Below, one piece after another: positions 7,009-15,229 of a stretch of DNA of 39,578 bases. The notes under the pieces were generated by a model, which was not told where the DNA came from, did no database searches, and saw nothing but the letters and a program-made list of their open reading frames with translations. The position numbers were made by a program, and so were the translations under genes. The stretch is taken from contig JABACA010000028.1 in NCBI GenBank assembly GCA_014237975.1, forward strand, positions 1 through 39,578, given 5' to 3'. How positions within the stretch are numbered: the first letter of the stretch is position 1; each line of letters starts with the position of its first letter. Source of the DNA: Mariniblastus sp. Lineage in GTDB: Bacteria > Planctomycetota > Planctomycetia > Pirellulales > Pirellulaceae.

Positions 7009-9639
7009 TTACCGATAGAATTCCAGGCCGAAGTTGATCCCCTGCAGCAACACCGCGCTACGATTCGTTTTCGGATCGGTGCCCGTAAATGGAGTCAAGG
7101 TGGCCGGGTAATTGTCCTCGGCCGTGATCACGCCCCACAACCATAGTGCGTTGTAGCCAAACCGGAAGCGACTCTGGGGTGCCACCTGGTAATGCGTCTG
7201 AAACCCGAGTTCCAAGGTGCCGGCAACTTTTGTTTTGTCAGCACGTTGATTCAGGAAAAAAGTCTCTGCCGGCGGAGCAGCAGAATAATCGATATTTTTC
7301 AGACTGGTGTTTAACTCTGAAAAGTTAACATGAACGCCGACTTTTGTTAGCAGCGAGAATGATACACGGTAACCGACGTCGTAAAAGTACTCGGTGCCGA
7401 TCTGGGGTCCAAACAGGTTGTTAGACGAATCGAGCGTAAACACACCAACACTTGTGTTTCCGGGAAAACCCCTTCGACTGGCCAGAAGGTAGTCGTCGTC
7501 GAAGTAAATGTAACGAATTCCGTAAAATGATTTGAAGACATCCCAGGCCCATTTGGTCCGGTTGTACTCAAATGATTGGAACTCGGTGCTCATTTGTTGG
7601 GCTTGCCAATCGGCAGCGTAAAAATTAAAAGTTTCTGGAGTAAATTCCGTGAAACCGCCGCCAGGAGTAAACGTGGCGCGGAGACGGTTTAAGGAGTCAG
7701 TTCTTTCTTGGGAGCCGTTCAATGTTCTGACTCCCCAGTAAGAGATCTCGGTACCCTCGGCGGCGTCCCTTCGATGTCCGAGAGTCACTCGCATCCCATA
7801 ATTGGAGTCTGTGCCGACACTGAAAAAGTTCGAACCGGCCACACCACCGTTGTCCCGGGTCATAGAGAGTGTGTCAAAAATGTAATATCGACGAGCGCAG
7901 AGCATGGAACCACAATAGTCCATCTGTTTGGCGATCGCCGCTTCGTCGCCGCCAAAGCAGCCGATGCAGTCAGGGTTACCACAACCCTTGAGCGCGTTAT
8001 TGAAGGTCGCATTCTCGTCAAGGAAATAGTCACCAGTTCCCGGGCTTGCCTGTTGGGGAGCAATCGATGGATCCGTTTCGACCACCGACTCCCTGTTCGG
8101 GTTTTGCTCGTCCTGCAAGCCCTTGTTCAGGATCCAGGAATCATTGGAAGATGAAATCAGGTTGGCTGGGCCCTGGAAGCCGGAACGCCCGCTGGACGAA
8201 CCTGGCATTGGGTTGCCATTTCCGACATTTTGCGACAATACTTGGTCCAGCTCTTTTCCGCGAGGGAATTCCGGGTTTTGGGGCGGTGTTGGTTCGTCCG
8301 TTTTGGCTGGGTAAAAGGGGATGCCGGCTGCCGAGACACCACCCGCGCTCGCCACGGGTTCGGATGGGGCAGTGGTTTTGGATACAGGCGTTTCAACTTT
8401 GGCCGTTTCGACTTTGGCCGTTGGTATGTCAACTGTTGGGACGTGTTGAGGTTTTTCTGGGGAATGGTTGGCTGGCGAATTGGCCGGTTTCATTTCCAAA
8501 CGGGTGGGGCCGCGATCAGCCACGTTGAATTGCACGCCAGCCGGTTGAACCACTTGGGGCTGAACGACGGCCGGTCGAACGGTCTCAGCCTGGGTGGCTT
8601 CATTCTGTGCCACGACCGGTTGAATCATTTCCACCTGCACCACCTCGTTTTGCACGACGGCCGGTTGGACGGCATCTGCCTGGACCACCTCTTTTGGTGC
8701 CACGGCCGGTTGAACGGGTTCTGCCTGGACCACTTTGTTTGGGACCACGACTGGCTGGACGGGTTCTGCCTGGACCGCGTTGTTTTGCACGACGGCCGGT
8801 TGAACGGGCTCTGCCTGGACCACTTTGTTTGGGACCACGACCGGCTGGACAGGTTCCGCCTGCACCACCTGGTTTGGCACGACGGGTGTTTGTTTGGTTG
8901 GTTGGTCTGTTTTACTTTGCAGAACAATCGGTTGCAGTGTCATGCTTTGGGCCGGTTCCGCATGAAGTTTTTGAGCCGGTTCGACTTCGTTCTTGATAAT
9001 TTGCAACTGGCCGGTGCCCGAGGTTTTCGGTCGAACGGTCTTACTTTGCAAGACAATCGGTTGTCGGTCTGATGTTTTGTCCTGTTGGACAGTTGGCGAG
9101 GTGCGGTTTGGATACAATACATGCAATGGGATTTCCAAATCCGCTGCTGTTTTTCGTACGTTGGCCGATGAGGATGGCTTGTCATTCACCGGAATCATCG
9201 GAAGCAGTGTCAGTCGCCCTACCGATTTTGATGGTGGTTGTTGATCGGCCGACACGCCTTTAGGCCTCGGCGAAATCGGCAGGATTTTGACATTCGTGAC
9301 TTGAGCCTGGCGATCACTTGGCAATTGCGAGATGGTTGCCCGGCTTGTGGTCGGGTTGGTTGGTGGGTTCTGTGGGCCGTCAGCGGGAGGATTTGACGTT
9401 GCTTGCTTAGGTTGGGTAACGATCAGTTTTGCCGTCGTCTTTTGGCCGTTGATTGGTAACAGCATATTGGATGCGCGCACCGGTTCTGCTTGCACCGGTG
9501 TGACGACAGGCGGTTCCGTTTTTTGTGTATTGCTATCGGGAAGCGGTACGTCTTGTACCGCCATGCAGGGCATTGCCAGGCAGGCTACGAACAAACTTGT
9601 CGAGCAATGCACTAATATTCGTTGGATATTTCGCTTCAT
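7009..9639 (-). CDS. BBP7-type outer-membrane beta-barrel protein with long repeat linker
   Basis: The protein is 876 residues. Residues 1-28 form a signal peptide (basic start, hydrophobic core, PCMAVQD). A long Pro/Val/Gln-rich low-complexity region follows, with two QPIVLQSKT copies and about eight 15-residue repeats (residues 253-372, consensus VVPNKVVQAEPVQPA). A short Cys cluster (CGNPDCIGC, about residue 550) precedes the C-terminal part (about 580-876). That part has alternating aromatic and polar strands typical of the planctomycete putative beta-barrel porin-7 family and ends in an aromatic residue plus Arg (EFYR). An outer-membrane location is inferred. The repeats may span the periplasm or the cell-wall layer, or be exposed outside. 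It is transcribed divergently from the TPR genes and has its own terminator. Confidence 0.8.
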   Translation of the reverse strand: MKRNIQRILVHCSTSLFVACLAMPCMAVQDVPLPDSNTQKTEPPVVTPVQAEPVRASNMLLPINGQKTTAKLIVTQPKQATSNPPADGPQNPPTNPTTSRATISQLPSDRQAQVTNVKILPISPRPKGVSADQQPPSKSVGRLTLLPMIPVNDKPSSSANVRKTAADLEIPLHVLYPNRTSPTVQQDKTSDRQPIVLQSKTVRPKTSGTGQLQIIKNEVEPAQKLHAEPAQSMTLQPIVLQSKTDQPTKQTPVVPNQVVQAEPVQPVVVPNKVVQAEPVQPAVVQNNAVQAEPVQPVVVPNKVVQAEPVQPAVAPKEVVQADAVQPAVVQNEVVQVEMIQPVVAQNEATQAETVRPAVVQPQVVQPAGVQFNVADRGPTRLEMKPANSPANHSPEKPQHVPTVDIPTAKVETAKVETPVSKTTAPSEPVASAGGVSAAGIPFYPAKTDEPTPPQNPEFPRGKELDQVLSQNVGNGNPMPGSSSGRSGFQGPANLISSSNDSWILNKGLQDEQNPNRESVVETDPSIAPQQASPGTGDYFLDENATFNNALKGCGNPDCIGCFGGDEAAIAKQMDYCGSMLCARRYYIFDTLSMTRDNGGVAGSNFFSVGTDSNYGMRVTLGHRRDAAEGTEISYWGVRTLNGSQERTDSLNRLRATFTPGGGFTEFTPETFNFYAADWQAQQMSTEFQSFEYNRTKWAWDVFKSFYGIRYIYFDDDYLLASRRGFPGNTSVGVFTLDSSNNLFGPQIGTEYFYDVGYRVSFSLLTKVGVHVNFSELNTSLKNIDYSAAPPAETFFLNQRADKTKVAGTLELGFQTHYQVAPQSRFRFGYNALWLWGVITAEDNYPATLTPFTGTDPKTNRSAVLLQGINFGLEFYR
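8524..8883 (-). repeat. 45-bp in-frame tandem repeats in the BBP7 gene (about 8 units)
   Basis: Eight 45-bp units encode 15-residue repeats built on NxVVQAEPVQPxVV. The first four units read (from 8883 downward) are nearly identical, and the later ones (toward 8524) diverge to forms such as VVQVEMIQPV and ATQAETVRPA. The unit is a multiple of three, so copy-number change would keep the frame. Confidence 0.9.
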
Positions 9640-10063
9640 GTGTCAACCGACGGCAAAATAGATTTCTTTAACAATGGTGCTGATACAACAGACCCGTTGC
9701 GTGCCATTTTTTGTATTCGGCTTTCAAGGTTGGGGACTTTTGCCGATTTTGCGGGATTTACCATATGAAGGGGTCTTTCTGATTAGATGAGTTAAGCAAG
9801 TAAAGTTGAGGATGCGAGTGAAATCCGTCTTTACGAGGTAGAGTCCATATCAACAGGCTATTTGTTGCTTCTATTTACCGACCGTCTGCTTATGGAGATA
9901 AACGGCCGGTTTGAGTAAGCTAGAATCAAGACACCACGCTAGCTGATGTAGTGGGCCAAGCGGGTAGATTCCCAACTGACGGGACTTTTTCTTATTGAAC
10001 CAATAACGAACAATGTTTTCTTGGCTCGTTGGTCTTTTTTTTGCAAATTGAGTGACTGGAAAA
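9640..10063. other. Intergenic region between divergent BBP7 and TPR genes
   Basis: This 424-base stretch separates two divergent genes and must hold both promoters. I see no RNA gene, no convincing small gene and no strong hairpin. No promoter hexamers can be assigned with confidence. Confidence 0.5.
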
Positions 10064-11788
10064 ATGCACAGTATTATCATGTTTCTTCGAAACCTGATTC
10101 ACTTGCCCTACCGCCTGTTTGCAACGGTCGCGGATTTCTTTTCCGGTATGTGGAGCGAGAGCCAACGAAGTCGATCATTGCTCCTTGGGCTTCCGGCGAT
10201 TCTGGCACTGCTGCTTTGCTTGGCAACATTGGCTTGGGCAAATCTCAGTAGCCAGCCCGGTCTTGAGGTCAAGTACGACGGCCTGGCCCAGGCAGCTAAG
10301 CATAGGTCAAGGGCATTGAGCAAGGAGCTGGATAGGGAACGCCAGATTCTGGGCTCAGCTCCGAACGATGGATCAGCGGAATTGGTGGCATCCGACCAAT
10401 CGGACATTCGGCAAAAAAAACTAGCGGATGACTGGGACGAGGAGCGGGTCTACCTTCAAAAGCTCATTTCTCTCAATTCGTTGGCTCCTGACTATAAGTA
10501 TCGTTTGGCCGAGGTTTATCTTAAGCAAGGTGATTTACAACGTGGGATGTCCATGATGCGTTCATTGGCTCCAGCCAATGAAGCAAAATTTGGCAAGGCT
10601 CATTTTTGGATGGCGAACTTTATAGCCAAACAGCCGGCATCCAATCTGGAAAACAAACGAAAACTGTTGGCGGCTGCGCTCAAGCAAATTGACAACTGCC
10701 TGGTCAGGGATAACGGAAATATTCGAGCGCAAGAAATGAAGGCCGCATTGTTAGTGGCTCTCAAACGACCTCGAGAAGCGAGTGAAATTTATGAAGAGCT
10801 GTTTGATGATAACCCGGTTTATTATGCCCAGTTGTTAAAAATCAATCGACAATTACAACAGCCAATCAGAAATGAATTGGTCATTGACAAAGCCTTGATC
10901 AAGTACTTCCAACGTATCCGTGAAGACAGGGACGATACGGAAAAATGGGTTGACGCATGGCGACACTACAATGACCTTTTGATAAAAAAATCTGAATTCA
11001 ACACCGCCAAGGAAGAATTGCAGCGCGAACTGGCACGGTACTCCACCGATGCAGGGCGACAGCTGTTTCTCAAACGGCAACTTTCGATTATTTACTCGTA
11101 TTGGGCTTCCAAGACCAGTCTGCAGGGAAATTCGGACGAGGTTGATCGCGACGTACTGGACAAGTTGAAAAAGTCGATTGAATATGCCGCGAGGAACGAA
11201 GATGCACTTAGGCAATTGACGCACTTGGCCAATGAATCGTCCGTGTCTGAAGAGGCAAAAGAAATCTACGATGCCCGGCAAGATACACAGGCACCCGCAT
11301 CGGTTTATGCTGAAATGGGTACCTACGCTTTGACCAGGGCAGATTACGATGCGGCCATTCAGTATTTTGAGTATGCCAGAAAGAAGGATCCACGCGATGC
11401 AAGGGTCTTGAATAATCTGGCATATGCGTATCTGGTCTGTGAAAATCGCAACCCGGAAAGGGCCTTGAATCTTGCCAATGATGCATTGAAGTTTCGCCCG
11501 GTCAATGTCCCGGATGCCGACGTTTACCGATCGCATTTCCTGCATACGCGGGGGTTGGCATTGATGCAGTTGAACCAACTAGACGAGGCGGCTGCTAATT
11601 TTGAAGTCGCGCTGCAGGATCGTTCAGACAGCGAAAACATTTTGAAGGATCTGATTAAATGCTATGAGGGCCGCATGGAAGATCAGGCTGAGATCTACCG
11701 ACGGAAATTGGATGAGGTCAGAAATCGTAAAGGGACTGAAACGGAAGAAGATGAACCGTCCGCTGCCAATCAGGGCCAGGACCAATAA
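10064..11788 (+). CDS. Membrane-anchored TPR protein
   Basis: This protein of about 574 residues has one transmembrane helix near residues 38-60 (LLLGLPAILALLLCLATLAW). A long helical domain with TPR-like repeats follows, the clearest being the segment around ARKKDPRDARVLNNLAYAYL near 11380-11435 and the following EAAANFEVAL unit. The C-terminus is acidic and Gln-rich. TPR arrays bind other proteins, and the single anchor suggests the array faces the periplasm, although topology is not certain. Starts at 10052 (GTG), 10064 (ATG) and 10079 (ATG) are all in frame, none with a strong ribosome site; 10064 was chosen as the first ATG. The next TPR gene starts two bases after this stop, indicating an operon. 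Confidence 0.8.
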   Translation: MHSIIMFLRNLIHLPYRLFATVADFFSGMWSESQRSRSLLLGLPAILALLLCLATLAWANLSSQPGLEVKYDGLAQAAKHRSRALSKELDRERQILGSAPNDGSAELVASDQSDIRQKKLADDWDEERVYLQKLISLNSLAPDYKYRLAEVYLKQGDLQRGMSMMRSLAPANEAKFGKAHFWMANFIAKQPASNLENKRKLLAAALKQIDNCLVRDNGNIRAQEMKAALLVALKRPREASEIYEELFDDNPVYYAQLLKINRQLQQPIRNELVIDKALIKYFQRIREDRDDTEKWVDAWRHYNDLLIKKSEFNTAKEELQRELARYSTDAGRQLFLKRQLSIIYSYWASKTSLQGNSDEVDRDVLDKLKKSIEYAARNEDALRQLTHLANESSVSEEAKEIYDARQDTQAPASVYAEMGTYALTRADYDAAIQYFEYARKKDPRDARVLNNLAYAYLVCENRNPERALNLANDALKFRPVNVPDADVYRSHFLHTRGLALMQLNQLDEAAANFEVALQDRSDSENILKDLIKCYEGRMEDQAEIYRRKLDEVRNRKGTETEEDEPSAANQGQDQ

Positions 11789-11790
11789 TT

Positions 11791-13533
11791 ATGGCATTCA
11801 GGGATGACGACAAATGGGGAGGTTCCTTCTGGCGGCGGTTGGTCAAAGCTCCCGTGGGTTGGCTTAGACGGTTTTCCCGTGAGGACAAAATAGGTCACGA
11901 CAAGCCATTTTTGATGTTGGCCTGGGAGTTTGTCACCCTGCCCTTCAGGGCTCTGTTGGCCTTTGCTGTTTTCATGGTGGTTTCCTGGTCGACCACACGA
12001 GTGGGCAGGCAATTTATATTCGGTTTTCCTGCGTTGATTGTGGCCGCTGGATTTCTTGGTGCGATCTGGGTGGATCAATACTTGGGTGAAGAGCGGGCCG
12101 TTTCGTACGCTCGCGCGCGGGGTGCTTCGCATTTGCAGAAAGATCCCGATCAACCCTGGCTGGCAGAAGTGTTTGCCGATAAAGCAGTCGACTTGAATCC
12201 GGAGGATTACGATCAAGCCCGCTTTGAACTGGCGAATGCCTTTTACGCATCCGGAAAAATCGGGTTGGCCGTTGACCTGGTTGAAAAACTGTCTCCGTTG
12301 GAACCGCGAGAGTCGACCGATATATTTGTTGATGGTCACATCTGGCTCGCTGATTTTTATCAATCGAAGGCCAATGCCGAGATGCCAGTTGAAATGCGGC
12401 GAGCCAAGGCAACCGAGCATTACCAACAGGTGGGTGACACGGTGTTAGCCCGAGTCGGGCTTGCGTCGATTTTGGCCAGTCAGGGCGATCTGGAATCGGC
12501 AACGGAAAATTTAAAACGAGTACTGCAAACTCCGTTTGACTATGAAAACCCTCGCTCTGTTTACGCTCAAATTTCATCCTATCCGACACTGATCGATTTA
12601 TATAATCGCCAAGACCAAAAAGAAAAAGCATCGCAAGTTTGTCGCAATGGGGTAGGAACCATGTCCCGGATGGTCATCGATTACCCCGATTATTTGCCGT
12701 TGTGGATATCGATCAGCCACTGCTGTGTGTTGACGGAGGATTTTGATCGAGCGATTCAAGTTCTTATTGATGGTGAACGGAGAGCCAACGAGAATCAAAC
12801 CAAGCAGAGGATCCGCCAACTTGCGGCGGAAGTCCTGGTGGTCAAAGCCAATAGCGTCCAATCGCTTGAAAACCAGAGGAATTTGAGATTCCATTTGATC
12901 GCCTTGGCCCGCGCCATACGAACCGATATCCGCAACGTGGAAGCGTATCGAGCGCTGGCGAAATTCATTGATAAGAAAGAGTTGACCAAGGAGCAGTCGG
13001 TTTGGATTAACGAGCTGGTCCTGGAACGAGGGATCAAGGGAATCATGCATGTGTTGGTAGGCATGCAGCAAATCGTAGATGGCCAGATTGAACCGGGCAG
13101 GAACCACTGGGAGATTGCCAGGCAGCAATACTCGTTTACACCCAACGTTATCTATAACTTGATAGAGGTTTCTGTTAAAGATGATGCAGATTTGGACCAT
13201 CGTAAAATCGAGTTAATCGAAGTTGCCATGCAGCTTTTTCCCAACCAGTCTGCCTTGAAAGTGACGCGCGGTTCTTTCTTGTTGAAGGACAAAAAATATC
13301 AAGAGGCGTTAGAGGATTTTGAGGTTGCCCTTGCCGATGAGGCGTTTAGTAAAGTGCTTGCCAATCAGAAGCGGGCCGTTGAAGGACTTATCGAGTGCTG
13401 CACGGCTATTGGCGATGAAAAAAAACTGGTCGAATATCGGGCCCGTCTGGTCGTGATTGAGGACTTGCTGGCTAACCGAAAGAAGGAAATCGAGGAAGAA
13501 CTAGAAAAAGAACCGGAAGAAGATGCGGATTGA
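11791..13533 (+). CDS. Membrane TPR protein, partner of the upstream gene
   Basis: This protein of 580 residues has an amphipathic N-terminus and two hydrophobic segments (about residues 42-64 and 77-93: FVTLPFRALLAFAVFMVV and FIFGFPALIVAAGFLGAIW). A long alpha-helical TPR region (about 100-560) and a very acidic Glu-rich tail follow. Recognisable TPR-like units include ARFELANAFYASGKIGLAVD and the C-terminal KKYQEALEDFEVAL. It starts two bases after the preceding stop, so the two are almost certainly co-transcribed. Their shared layout of membrane anchor plus TPR array suggests an ancient duplication or a two-part scaffold. No enzymatic domain is visible and the function is unknown. Confidence 0.82.
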   Translation: MAFRDDDKWGGSFWRRLVKAPVGWLRRFSREDKIGHDKPFLMLAWEFVTLPFRALLAFAVFMVVSWSTTRVGRQFIFGFPALIVAAGFLGAIWVDQYLGEERAVSYARARGASHLQKDPDQPWLAEVFADKAVDLNPEDYDQARFELANAFYASGKIGLAVDLVEKLSPLEPRESTDIFVDGHIWLADFYQSKANAEMPVEMRRAKATEHYQQVGDTVLARVGLASILASQGDLESATENLKRVLQTPFDYENPRSVYAQISSYPTLIDLYNRQDQKEKASQVCRNGVGTMSRMVIDYPDYLPLWISISHCCVLTEDFDRAIQVLIDGERRANENQTKQRIRQLAAEVLVVKANSVQSLENQRNLRFHLIALARAIRTDIRNVEAYRALAKFIDKKELTKEQSVWINELVLERGIKGIMHVLVGMQQIVDGQIEPGRNHWEIARQQYSFTPNVIYNLIEVSVKDDADLDHRKIELIEVAMQLFPNQSALKVTRGSFLLKDKKYQEALEDFEVALADEAFSKVLANQKRAVEGLIECCTAIGDEKKLVEYRARLVVIEDLLANRKKEIEEELEKEPEEDAD

Positions 13534-14107
13534 TGTATGGGCAGGTTCTGGTTTGCGACCATTAAATTAAGATCTGGTTAACACGCTTGTTGTAGATTTA
13601 GTTACCTGGTGGGATAGACTCGCGGCGTTTGATTGCCGCTCTTAATCGACTTGGCAACCACCTATGGGTTTGCTGGCCGGTTTCGAGAAACTCCCAGATA
13701 GGCGTACCAAACAGGTGGCAGGACGTGGGTCGTTGGAGCCAGCGTGGTTTCGGCGGTTAATATTTGTGGTTATTAATCGGATCCGATCCACGGTTACAGG
13801 GGGTTTGGTCGATGGATTAAGAACCGAACCGTTTTTTTGTTTCCAAGGTCGGGGATTTTTCAAAATCAGGCGTGAAATGGACTCCTGACGAAACTTTGAA
13901 TTAAATAGAAATGCGGGAAATCCGGGTGTTCAGCAGGCATCCAAGGGGTTTCTCGCATGGGAGATTGGTGCGATCCCATGGATAAAAGCAATAAATTCGG
14001 CGCTGAAAGTTTGCTTCTTGATTGAGTAAATCTTGGCGAAACTTGGACATTAGTCATAATGAAGCTATCCCAAATTATTATGGTTCACATGACGGAGCAA
14101 TTGGCCG
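13534..14107. other. Intergenic region upstream of the DoxX gene
   Basis: This 574-base gap has only short open frames without ribosome sites or recognisable products. A weak GCGGC/GCCGC hairpin lies near 13624-13641 but lacks a T-run. GGAG at 14094-14097 is the likely ribosome site for the DoxX gene. I see no RNA gene. Confidence 0.5.
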
Positions 14108-15229
14108 TTGAATAGGAATACAAAACTGAGTTTGGCAATGGCGTTTGTAGCTTTAATGCTGCTTCGTGTTGCCGTCGGGTTTCACTTCTTTACAGAAGGT
14201 ACGGTGAAGCTGCGGTCCGGTAATTTTACGGCAGAGTATTTTCTCCGTTCGGCCAAGGGTCCCATGGCCCCCATGTTCCAGTCCATGTTGAGTGATGAAG
14301 ACGGCCGGGTCCGATTGTGCCTGATTGAGCAACCGGAGCAGCAGGGGTTCTTGCGTTTTGATGTGAATCCCGAATTGACCTTTGCATTGTGGGACGATTT
14401 TGTTGATCAAGCCGTCAGCTATTACCAGTTCGCCAGCCGAGACATCGAATCGCAACTGGTCGAGCAGCGGGCGGAACTCGCCAAGCAGATACAGGAAGCG
14501 CGATCGAAGAAAGACAAGGCGGTCGATACCGAGTCGCTTGAAGCGGAACGAGTCCAGTTGGAACGAGATATTAAACGGCTGCGAGTCCAAATCGAGGACG
14601 CTGAACAGGTTTTGGAAGCCCACCAACTGGAACTTGCCGATTGGTTGAACCAAAACAGCGTGGCCATCAAAGCTCATTTCGGTACTGAGGACCGACTGGA
14701 CGGTTTTGACAAGGATGGCGATTCCCGGCGGCTTGTCGCCCGAGATGTCGATTCATTGCGGGAGCAAGTTGAAAAAATCCGTAGCGATCGTCAAAAAGAG
14801 CTGGGGCAGTGGAAAGGTGCGGTCGAATCGATCTGGGATTCGTTTGAAGGACAGATTAATGGACTGGCCGTTGGTTCCCAGGCAGACATGGAGCCCATCT
14901 CGCTGCATCGCCCATTTGACCAGAAAACCAGCAAGATCAAGGTCGTCGATCGGTTGATTCCCTGGTTTGACACAATTGTCGGGGCTTTGCTGATTTTGGG
15001 TTTATTTACCCGATTTGCGTCCGTGGCTGCCGCTGGCTTTTTGATTTCCGTGATTGCCACCCAGCCACCTTGGATACCTGACACCGTGCCGACGATCTAC
15101 CAGACGATTGAACTGTTTGCCGTAATCGTGATTTTTGCCACTAGTGCAGGAAGAATGGGTGGACTTGATTTCTTTTTTTCCAATAATTCCCTCATCAATT
15201 CAAATGAATCCCACCAGGATCAGGCATGA
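14108..15229 (+). CDS. DoxX-family membrane protein with inserted coiled coil
   Basis: This protein of 373 residues starts at TTG (14108), with GGAG ten bases upstream; an internal ATG ten codons later is an alternative. The N-terminal helix (LAMAFVALMLLRVAVGFHFF) with the following FTEGTVKL is the DoxX-like start. The C-terminal part has about three more membrane segments, including WFDTIVGALLILGLFTRFAS. Between them lie about 240 soluble residues, containing a heptad-rich stretch (about 113-165) of Glu, Arg, Leu and Gln that looks like a coiled coil. DoxX/DoxD proteins are associated with quinone or thiosulfate redox chemistry in some organisms. The start of the next gene overlaps this stop by four bases (ATGA), linking it to the Tat-exported oxidoreductase. 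Confidence 0.8.
   Translation: MNRNTKLSLAMAFVALMLLRVAVGFHFFTEGTVKLRSGNFTAEYFLRSAKGPMAPMFQSMLSDEDGRVRLCLIEQPEQQGFLRFDVNPELTFALWDDFVDQAVSYYQFASRDIESQLVEQRAELAKQIQEARSKKDKAVDTESLEAERVQLERDIKRLRVQIEDAEQVLEAHQLELADWLNQNSVAIKAHFGTEDRLDGFDKDGDSRRLVARDVDSLREQVEKIRSDRQKELGQWKGAVESIWDSFEGQINGLAVGSQADMEPISLHRPFDQKTSKIKVVDRLIPWFDTIVGALLILGLFTRFASVAAAGFLISVIATQPPWIPDTVPTIYQTIELFAVIVIFATSAGRMGGLDFFFSNNSLINSNESHQDQA

Noticed and set aside
8230-9072. Long plus-strand open frame rich in His, Leu and Asp opposite the BBP7 gene
   Set aside because: It is the antisense reading of the 45-bp repeats and has no family resemblance; the minus-strand frame has a signal peptide, a barrel domain and a terminator.
13664-13888. 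74-codon plus-strand frame upstream of DoxX
   Set aside because: No ribosome site, composition like non-coding sequence, no recognisable product.
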